This document shows, piece by piece, positions 1 through 4,815 of a DNA stretch of 5,941 nt (position 1 is the first letter of the stretch; every line of letters begins with the position of its first letter). The position numbers and the translations under genes were made by a program. The notes beneath the pieces were generated by a model. That model was given only the letters and a program-made list of their open reading frames with translations, did not search any database and was not told where the DNA came from. The stretch covers positions 1 through 5,941 of the forward strand of contig CAAEIG010000243.1 in the NCBI GenBank assembly GCA_900755895.1. Direction: 5' to 3'. Origin of the DNA: Clostridia bacterium. Its GTDB lineage: Bacteria > Bacillota > Clostridia > Oscillospirales > Acutalibacteraceae.

Positions 1-483
1 TACCGGATCGGAGAAGAGATTCTCCTGATAGCGCCACACCACCGCCTGCACCCAGGCGTTCATGGTCCAGGTATAGTCGCTGCTCCAGACCTCGTCCACA
101 CCCAGGGCGCGGGCCTGGTCCGTGAAGATCCCGCGGCTGTGGGCATAGAAATACGCCAGCATAGTCTTCACGGTGGGATCGGTAATCTCCCTGGGATTGT
201 TCCATTCATGTCCCTCAAGTGACCAGCCCATGCCGCCTCCGTGATCGGCACAAAATCCCATGACGGTGTCACCGTTGTAGTCGAATTTCATCTGGTGCAG
301 CCAACAGGTGCTAAGGGCAGCAGACTCATAATAGACACCGTTATGCGTGCAATCCTCCATAACGATGGTATTCGAGCCGGCCGCGAAAGCGGTGCTGGGC
401 AGGAGTCCGAGCATGCAGATCAGCGCCAGCAGGATACAAACGAGGCGCTTTTGCGCAGCAGGAAATTGTTTCAGTTTTTCCAT
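1..483 (-). CDS. Thioester-domain (TED/TQXA) surface adhesin, N-terminal part
   Basis: The frame is open from ATG at 483 to the window edge, giving 161 residues and no stop, so the C-terminus is missing. Residues 1-34 form a signal peptide: basic start, a hydrophobic stretch around 14-28, and an AFA cleavage site at 32-34. The mature part carries both halves of a Cys-Gln thioester domain. GFCAD at 76-80 fits the [YFL]C-hydrophobic motif with Cys78, and VQAVVW at 145-150 fits the hydrophobic-Q-x-x-hydrophobic motif with Gln146. In this family the two side chains form an internal thioester that binds covalently to host or partner surface groups; the proteins usually continue with Ig-like/Cna-B stalks and a sortase signal, which would lie off the window. 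The start is supported by AAGGAG nine bases upstream. A sortase is encoded two genes upstream and could be its anchoring enzyme (inference). Cys45 and Cys60 are extra cysteines. Confidence 0.85.
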   Translation of the reverse strand, partial: MEKLKQFPAAQKRLVCILLALICMLGLLPSTAFAAGSNTIVMEDCTHNGVYYESAALSTCWLHQMKFDYNGDTVMGFCADHGGGMGWSLEGHEWNNPREITDPTVKTMLAYFYAHSRGIFTDQARALGVDEVWSSDYTWTMNAWVQAVVWRYQENLFSDPV

Positions 484-492
484 GCAGATAAA

Positions 493-498
493 CTCCTT
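493..498 (-). promoter_or_regulatory. Ribosome binding site of the thioester-domain gene
   Basis: On the minus strand AAGGAG lies nine bases before ATG 483 and fixes that start. Only 19 bases separate it from the end of the upstream terminator (517-550), which leaves no room for an ordinary promoter between them. Confidence 0.75.
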
Positions 499-516
499 TT
501 CTCGAAAATTGTGTAA

Positions 517-550
517 GAAAAAAGCCTCCCAGCTGCTGCTGGAAGGCTTT
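517..550 (-). terminator. Rho-independent terminator after the SLH-CAP gene
   Basis: Read on the minus strand, arms 538-550 and 521-533 form a 13-bp stem, with one G-U wobble (528/543), closed by a four-base loop (534-537). The lower stem and the bases after it give a run of six T (523-518). It begins 14 bases after the stop codon of the SLH-CAP gene. It also lies just before the ribosome binding site of the thioester-domain gene, so it could act as a conditional attenuator for that gene. Confidence 0.9.
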
Positions 551-564
551 CCGCGTTTGAGGTA

Positions 565-1824
565 TTATGCGTATGGATTGATGGTGCCGGACATTCCGAC
601 AAACAAATAGCAGTAGGTCACCCCCTCATGCCGCACCACACCGACGCCCAGACTGTCCGCCTTTGGGTCGAGCATTGCTCGCAGATGCCCAGGGGAGTTT
701 ACCCAGTTTTTCACTGCGGTTTTGGGAACATCCTCCGCGGACACGCTGGTGAATACTGTTAAATTGCAGCTGAACCCATAGGGATATCCATGAGCGAGGA
801 CAAGCTCACACTCCTCCTGGCTGTCGTGCCAGGTGTTCCGGCGCGTGGCATAGTCCTGTGCCGCGTCCATGAGCGACTGATCGGCCGGGGCTGCGGACTG
901 GCCGTATTCCTGACGGACCTGATTGACAAGGGCAAGGATCTCTGTTCGGATCTCCAGGTTATCTGCGTAATCAGTTCCTGCTGCCGGCCGACCTTCGTCA
1001 ACATCGGATACCGTGATTGTAAGACGGCCCTGTTCGCCGTCTGCCGTAACTACGAAAATACTTGCAGTACCGGGCGACTTTGCGACTGCGACCCAATTCC
1101 CGGCGATCTGCTCTACCGTAAGGATTTCCGGATTGCTGGATACCAGCTCAAGTTGCGCGTCCGACGGATAGACCAGCAGGCCGCTTCGTGTACCCGCCTT
1201 CAGGATGTTCCCCTTGTAGCTGCTGATGGAAACAGATGCTCCGGCCGTTCCAGCGGAGGTCCCCTGGAAGTTTCCGGTCAGTGCGCGGTATAGCATGACC
1301 GCAAGATCACCGCGGGATATGGTTCCCTGAGCCGTCATAGCAGGCTCATTTAGGCCAAGATTACAGGCGGTGCTGCAGGCGCTGTTGTAATCCCACACCA
1401 GGTCTGTCAGAGCCAGATACCGCAGAATCACGGTGCAGGCTGCCGCGGGCGTCACAGGATCCTCCGCGCCAAACAGGCCATCGCCATAGCCGACCATGAG
1501 GCCGTGGTAGGCGCAGTAACCGGCATATTGCCGGGCCCAGTCTGGAACGTCCTGAAATTTGCACTGGGCGGTATAGAAGTCTCGGCTTTCCTCCACCTGC
1601 CCGGAGCCGCCGTGCAGCCGGGCAAGAATCGTGGCCAGATGGGCGCGGGTCAGCGGGGCGCTGAAGTTCATATTCCCCTCCCCGTCCCCGACCATGATCC
1701 CATGACTGTTCAGGTACTGCGAAGCGGCTTTCAGTTCTTCGTTGCTGCTTTCCGCCGCATACGCCGGCAGGGCCAAAGAAAGCGCAAAGACGGCAGCAAA
1801 CAGCAGGATGGGCAGTTTACGCAT
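565..1824 (-). CDS. Exported SLH-repeat, Ig-like and CAP-domain protein
   Basis: This is a complete 419-residue protein. Residues 1-23 are a signal peptide (hydrophobic 5-20, AYA cleavage site). Three SLH-like segments follow at about 30-72, 90-137 and 140-183, with the typical pattern of a helix, a G-x-G turn, then R-A/R-G-D-L-A and a hydrophobic helix. SLH repeats attach proteins non-covalently to pyruvylated secondary cell-wall polymers. About 197-275 resembles a bacterial Ig-like (Big2) domain, including SSNPEILTV and a closing LTITVSD strand. Residues 288-419 form a CAP/SCP-PR1 domain with His333, the signature NWVNSPGHLRAML (373-385, His380) and LGVGVV. The usual Glu of the CAP GENxA motif appears to be Cys353 (SCNL). 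There are eight cysteines in the mature protein, suggesting disulfides. AAGGGGG lies just before ATG 1824. A promoter candidate precedes the gene and a terminator follows it, so it may be a one-gene unit. Bacterial CAP functions are mostly unknown, so the surface or adhesion role is inferred. Confidence 0.92.
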   Translation of the reverse strand: MRKLPILLFAAVFALSLALPAYAAESSNEELKAASQYLNSHGIMVGDGEGNMNFSAPLTRAHLATILARLHGGSGQVEESRDFYTAQCKFQDVPDWARQYAGYCAYHGLMVGYGDGLFGAEDPVTPAAACTVILRYLALTDLVWDYNSACSTACNLGLNEPAMTAQGTISRGDLAVMLYRALTGNFQGTSAGTAGASVSISSYKGNILKAGTRSGLLVYPSDAQLELVSSNPEILTVEQIAGNWVAVAKSPGTASIFVVTADGEQGRLTITVSDVDEGRPAAGTDYADNLEIRTEILALVNQVRQEYGQSAAPADQSLMDAAQDYATRRNTWHDSQEECELVLAHGYPYGFSCNLTVFTSVSAEDVPKTAVKNWVNSPGHLRAMLDPKADSLGVGVVRHEGVTYCYLFVGMSGTINPYA

Positions 1825-1856
1825 ACTGATTCCCCCTTTTCTTGATATTTGACTTA

Positions 1857-1885
1857 ATTACATCGAAAAGAGATCAGTTTTGCAA
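1857..1885 (-). promoter_or_regulatory. Candidate sigma-A promoter for the SLH-CAP gene
   Basis: On the minus strand there is a -35-like TTGCAA (1885-1880, four of six matches to TTGACA), a 17-base spacer, and a -10-like TGTAAT (1862-1857, five of six matches to TATAAT). It lies between the sortase stop and the ribosome binding site of the SLH-CAP gene, in an AT-rich pocket unlike the GC-rich genes around it. Position, spacing and composition agree, but no experiment is implied. Confidence 0.5.
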
Positions 1886-1893
1886 AAATACTG

Positions 1894-2682
1894 TCAGGTG
1901 ATCTCCCGGGCCTGCACGCACCAGCGCATCTCCGGCACATTTCGGACACAGGTGATCAGCGTGATCATATTCTCGCTGCTCCGGCCCAGGCGGGAGAAAT
2001 CCGTTTCTTCAATCTGCCCCACATAGAACACCTCATAGGTGCGCGTGCCGAGCTTCGTGGTGTAAGTGATCTTGTCGCCGTCCTCCAGGGTGTGGATCTT
2101 CCCAAAATGGTTGGCCACACCTCTGTTATGGCCCGCAAGCCCTACATTGCCGTCCCAGCAGGAGGTGGATTTGAAATGCCCGGCGCCTTTGGCAAGGCTC
2201 TCCAGGCTTTCGTCCTCATACACCTTGACGGAAAGCCCCAGAGAGGGGATCTTCAGACGGCCCAGGCTGCCGTCCTCATAAAAGAGGCCGTCCGGGAGGG
2301 TGAACTTGTTGCTGCTCAGGCTGGTATCTGCGGCCGGAGTGCTTTCATCGTAGGACGCCGGCGGCAGGTAGATTGTTTCACCGCTGATGGTGCCGCTGCC
2401 AGTTGATGTTCCGGACTGGGGGATCAGTGTCGTGCCGGCACCAGGCAGATAGGACTCCTGACTGCCGAAGGGCGGCGCAATGACGGCGGTATTCTTGCTG
2501 CAGTCAATGTTACTGCTCTCCGTCACCCCTCCGCCAACCACGATCACCTGGTCAACGGAGGTGGGCGGAGCATACATGGGGCCGTCCGAGTCGTCAAACT
2601 CATACTCCGCCGCCAGCGCCGGGGTCGCCATCATCGCTGTGATGGCCAGCAGCAGCATCGTTGCTTTCAGCCAGTTCCTCAT
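1894..2682 (-). CDS. Sortase transpeptidase
   Basis: A 262-residue cysteine transpeptidase of the sortase superfamily, which cleaves a C-terminal sorting signal of a secreted protein and joins it to the cell wall or to another subunit. The catalytic triad can be read directly: His185 in LAGHNRG (182-188), Cys245 in TLITC (241-245) and Arg253 in EMRWCVQA. Other family hallmarks are RLKIPSLGL (142-150) and AKGAGHF (164-170) before the His motif, and GDKITY (202-207). Residues 1-24 are a hydrophobic export segment ending in ALA, so the enzyme may be cleaved and released instead of anchored. A Gly/Ser/Thr-rich linker of about 100 residues separates this from the catalytic domain (about 127-262), making it longer than many sortases. 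No C-terminal membrane helix is seen. The sortase class (B, D or another) cannot be assigned safely by eye. Likely substrates are exported proteins of this island, such as the thioester-domain protein. The start overlaps the preceding gene by 83 bases. Confidence 0.94.
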   Translation of the reverse strand: MRNWLKATMLLLAITAMMATPALAAEYEFDDSDGPMYAPPTSVDQVIVVGGGVTESSNIDCSKNTAVIAPPFGSQESYLPGAGTTLIPQSGTSTGSGTISGETIYLPPASYDESTPAADTSLSSNKFTLPDGLFYEDGSLGRLKIPSLGLSVKVYEDESLESLAKGAGHFKSTSCWDGNVGLAGHNRGVANHFGKIHTLEDGDKITYTTKLGTRTYEVFYVGQIEETDFSRLGRSSENMITLITCVRNVPEMRWCVQAREIT

Positions 2683-3571
2683 ACATCTTTCGCTCCTTCC
2701 GTTTCATGAAAAAGTATGTTCCTCCGGTACCGGCGCCGAGAGCCGCCAGCGCGGGCAGGGCCACCATGAGCCAGTTGAAGCCGCCGCTTTGGGACTGCTC
2801 CTCCGCAACAGGCTCCATCGGCGTGCCAGTGAAAATGACGGTGTAGCGGATCACTGTGACCCCGGTGCGGTAGACCTCACCTGAGTAGTTGGCTGTGGTG
2901 GTATAGCCAGTCACATAACTGACTGTTTTGCTCCCGCCGTAGGTGCAGACAGCAGTAAAACGATCCCCGATCTCATAGTCATCGGCATTGTAGGTGTTGT
3001 CCGTCTGCCACTGGACATCCTGGAGCGTCAGGGTCCGGCCGCCCTCAGTGATGCTTTTCGGCAGATGGTTGAGGTCCTGGTTTGCAAGATTGGGGTAGGT
3101 CCTGGTGGCTGTGACCGGCTGGGTGCTGCTGCCATACCCGGCCGCTTCGGTCTTGATGCTGTCCAGATCCAGCGTGAGAGTGCCGGTAAACCCCTCTTCC
3201 GTGGTGACCTCTTTCTCCTGGGGCAGCAGGGACAAAATCGTGTCCATGTCCTTTTTGTCGCTGTCCACCTTTTCCTCCTGGGTGATGACCTGCGTCTCAC
3301 TGCCGATGATGACCTCCCGGAGCACATCGGTGCAGGTATACAGGAGGCCGTCCCGCTCAAACTGCCCCATGGGGAGCGTGGAGGGGTCGGTGTTGGGCGA
3401 GAGATCATACACCTTGCGGATCTCCTTGTTGTCCTGGTCGAGAATGATATCGACCGGGAGCATGGCGTCAGGATCCGTCACGTCCAAGCTGACCGCGCCC
3501 GCAGGCAGCGTCAGCATGGTCAAAAGCAGGAGCGATGCGGTGAGAGATAAGATTTTGTTCTTCACTGACAT
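2600..3571 (-). CDS. Exported, C-terminally membrane-anchored protein with a duplicated extracellular motif
   Basis: A 323-residue protein whose family I cannot name. Residues 1-26 are a signal peptide (KNK start, Leu-rich core, AGA cleavage site). The extracellular part is about 27-262. It contains two related units: STLPMGQF...LLYTCTDVLRE at about 64-86 and NHLPKSITE...RTLTLQDVQW at about 168-188. Each is followed further on by a GY...Y-S-G or G-Y-G strand region, suggesting tandem beta-sandwich domains. Residues 265-288 are a transmembrane helix followed by the stop-transfer sequence KRKERK (290-295), leaving a short cytoplasmic tail rich in Asp, Gly and Ala. No LPxTG motif is visible, so it should sit in the membrane with its bulk outside. 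AGGAGG directly precedes ATG 3571. It lies 34 bases after the VirB2-like gene, and its 3' end overlaps the sortase start by 83 bases, consistent with one operon. The two exposed cysteines (80, 209) could pair. A role in the conjugation or adhesion surface complex is inferred only from its neighbours. Confidence 0.82.
   Translation of the reverse strand: MSVKNKILSLTASLLLLTMLTLPAGAVSLDVTDPDAMLPVDIILDQDNKEIRKVYDLSPNTDPSTLPMGQFERDGLLYTCTDVLREVIIGSETQVITQEEKVDSDKKDMDTILSLLPQEKEVTTEEGFTGTLTLDLDSIKTEAAGYGSSTQPVTATRTYPNLANQDLNHLPKSITEGGRTLTLQDVQWQTDNTYNADDYEIGDRFTAVCTYGGSKTVSYVTGYTTTANYSGEVYRTGVTVIRYTVIFTGTPMEPVAEEQSQSGGFNWLMVALPALAALGAGTGGTYFFMKRKERKMYEELAESNDAAAGHHSDDGDPGAGGGV
2693..2698 (-). promoter_or_regulatory. 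Sortase ribosome binding site inside the upstream gene
   Basis: AAGGAG on the minus strand lies ten bases before ATG 2682. It is located inside the end of the preceding gene, in codons for the basic segment just after its membrane helix. It supports the sortase start and implies translational coupling. Confidence 0.6.
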
Positions 3572-3605
3572 ATCCTCCTCAGGTTTGATTTTGCTCTTTC
3601 TGGAA

Positions 3606-3998
3606 TCAGGGAGTAGTCGACGGCGTGTACTGTCCGCCCTGGATCAGCGGCTGCAGGTAGGCGACCACAAAGCCCAGGGTATTGAGTACGATCCAGGTCA
3701 CGACGATTCTCTTCAGCCAACTGGTCGCCTCTGCGACGGCCCGCTCATTGCGGGAGATCATCCGCACCAACAGCGCCACCGCAGCCGCAGTCACTGCCAC
3801 GATGGTGGAGATGCCCACCAACTCGCCATAGACATCTGCGATAATCGTGCTGAACCGTGTCCACATGGTGTCCGCAGCAGCCGCCGGCTGGGCGAACAGC
3901 ACCATCATGTAACAGGATACCGCCGCCATATGGAAAGCGTTGCGCAGCCGCTGGGACGCCTTCACCCAGCGACCCCTCCTGCTCTCGTCCTTTGCCAT
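3606..3998 (-). CDS. Small VirB2/TrbC-like membrane protein (putative conjugation pilin)
   Basis: A 130-residue membrane protein. A basic N-terminus (1-20, many Arg/Lys) leads to a hydrophobic segment (about 22-41) ending in PAAAA, a plausible long signal sequence with cleavage near 42. Two further hydrophobic helices follow at about 57-81 and 96-118, separated by a short polar, charged loop (RMISRNERAVAEATSW). This layout of signal peptide, helix, short basic loop and helix is that of VirB2/TrbC-type pilin subunits of type IV secretion systems, which build the surface structure for DNA transfer. Length also fits. I recognise the architecture, not a diagnostic motif; other small two-helix ICE membrane proteins cannot be excluded. 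A strong AAGGAGGG lies six bases before ATG 3998. It is followed after 34 bases by the gene for the membrane-anchored exported protein, so they probably share a transcript. The C-terminus is short and polar (QYTPSTTP). Confidence 0.7.
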   Translation of the reverse strand: MAKDESRRGRWVKASQRLRNAFHMAAVSCYMMVLFAQPAAAADTMWTRFSTIIADVYGELVGISTIVAVTAAAVALLVRMISRNERAVAEATSWLKRIVVTWIVLNTLGFVVAYLQPLIQGGQYTPSTTP

Positions 3999-4189
3999 TT
4001 GCTTCCCTCCTTTTCGTCATATTTGCAGCAAAGAGCCGCCTCGAAGCGACTGTTCTCAATCACTTCAAGGCGGCTCCCTGCCGTCAGGTCCAGTTTTGGA
4101 CGATAACAGGATAGCACATCTGCACTCCCCTTGTCATCCGCACCGACCTTGCCAATTTTCTGCCATTTTTCTGCCGCAGAGTAGGACAT
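3962..4189 (-). CDS. Possible 75-residue small protein, unknown function
   Basis: The stop codon of the preceding gene and this ATG share a base (TGATG at 4191-4187), and GGAGGGG lies immediately upstream, an arrangement typical of translational coupling. The product starts MSYSAAEKWQKIG, is polar and charged, has no signal peptide or membrane helix, and has cysteines at 28, 54 and 55. I do not recognise a family. Codons 40-52 include the related pieces SRLE and SRFE, encoded by the two arms of a long inverted repeat (4033-4076). Its end overlaps the VirB2-like gene by 37 bases. Against it: the repeat could equally be a regulatory hairpin in a non-coding leader, and the last residues (about 64-75) lie over the next gene's ribosome binding site and start. 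If it is not coding, positions 3999-4188 are a leader with a hairpin. Confidence 0.45.
   Translation of the reverse strand: MSYSAAEKWQKIGKVGADDKGSADVLSCYRPKLDLTAGSRLEVIENSRFEAALCCKYDEKEGSKWQRTRAGGVAG
4033..4076 (-). repeat. 14-bp inverted repeat (hairpin) upstream of the VirB2-like gene
   Basis: Arms 4033-4046 and 4063-4076 are complementary over 14 bp (one G-U wobble on the minus-strand RNA, the rest Watson-Crick), with a 16-base loop. The lower stem is very GC-rich (GAGCCGCC/GGCGGCTC). Only three T follow it on the minus strand before GC, so it is a poor terminator. It ends 35 bases before the start of the VirB2-like gene and could be an attenuator, an RNase processing site or a protein-binding hairpin. 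Confidence 0.7.
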
Positions 4190-4815
4190 CACCCCTCCAG
4201 CAGCGTCAAAAGCTCCAGCCAGGCATCCAGACAGCCGGCCGGGGCCGTCCACAGCCGGATGGATAAGATGTTGACCGCCTGCTGGCGGAGCCGGTAATAG
4301 TGCCGCTCCGAGATATCCAGCCGGTACAGGATATCCGTATGGCTGGGCTTGTCCGGCGTGATGAACGTCTGGAAGATGATGTTATACATCAGCTCCCCGT
4401 TGCCCGGCTTATGACGCAGGACCGTCAGGGCCTCATTGATCCGGTCCAGCAGCAGGCGGGACTTCCGAATGCTGAGCAGGCGGTGCTCCAACTTCGCGTT
4501 CCCCAGCGCCACCTGCGTGTCCACTACGCTGAGCAGCGCGTCCAGATCCTTCAGCGGCTGATCCAGCTCCTGTGCGACTTCACTGGGGAAGCATTCCAAG
4601 GCCCAGACGATGTCCCGGTAGTGCTTGAGCATGACTTGGGTGTTATGGTACATATTCCGGCGAAGCTCCTGCTCCGCAAGCCGGGCTTTCGCATTGGGGA
4701 TGTCAGGATCTCCCACGATCCCCCTGCGCTCCAGCAAGGCGCGCAGCTGCTCCTGGGGGATCGCACTATCCTGATTCGGCAGTTCACCACAGAGGGATGC
4801 CTTCAAATCTGCCAT
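4189..4815 (-). CDS. Helix-turn-helix regulator-like protein (sigma region 4/ArpU-like C-terminus)
   Basis: A 208-residue, mostly helical soluble protein. I chose ATG 4815 over the longer open frame to 4926 because GGAGG (4824-4828) sits eight bases upstream and the extension lies inside the previous gene. Residues 20-135 are charged helices (for example ALLERRG, LRRNMYHNTQVMLKHYRDI and a 117-131 helix). The C-terminal third has YNIIFQTFITPDKPSHTDILY followed by RLDISERHYYRLRQQAVNILS (165-185). This pattern, in which an L-x-I-S turn leads to an R-x-Y-Y-R-L recognition helix and then a helix ending in Ser and a Trp-containing tail, is that of helix-turn-helix domains in sigma-70 region 4 and in ArpU/RinA-type phage late-gene regulators. 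It probably binds DNA and controls genes of this element; the target is unknown. It overlaps the upstream gene by 32 bases, and its stop is fused to the next start as TGATG. Confidence 0.75.
   Translation of the reverse strand: MADLKASLCGELPNQDSAIPQEQLRALLERRGIVGDPDIPNAKARLAEQELRRNMYHNTQVMLKHYRDIVWALECFPSEVAQELDQPLKDLDALLSVVDTQVALGNAKLEHRLLSIRKSRLLLDRINEALTVLRHKPGNGELMYNIIFQTFITPDKPSHTDILYRLDISERHYYRLRQQAVNILSIRLWTAPAGCLDAWLELLTLLEG
4192..4198 (-). promoter_or_regulatory. Ribosome binding site of the 75-residue ORF
   Basis: GGAGGGG on the minus strand lies within the last codons of the helix-turn-helix gene, two bases before ATG 4189 if the whole run is counted and four if only GGAGG is. It is the main argument that the small ORF is translated. 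Confidence 0.45.

Noticed and set aside
241..610. Two plus-strand open frames of 91 and 87 codons
   Set aside because: They run through the thioester-domain gene and the terminator hairpin on the opposite strand and have no domain signal.
4033..4076. The inverted repeat as an ordinary terminator
   Set aside because: Only three T follow the stem on the minus strand and none on the plus strand, and the next gene begins 35 bases later, so simple termination is poorly supported.
3105..4106. Plus-strand open frame of 333 codons
   Set aside because: It is antisense to the exported protein and the VirB2-like gene, which have clear signal peptides, membrane segments and ribosome binding sites. Its translation is low-complexity Ser/Arg-rich with no recognisable domain; long antisense frames are common in GC-rich DNA.
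3962..4252. 96-codon version of the small ORF starting at 4252
   Set aside because: The first 21 codons lie within the helix-turn-helix gene and lack a ribosome binding site; the internal ATG at 4189 has GGAGGGG and the TGATG junction.
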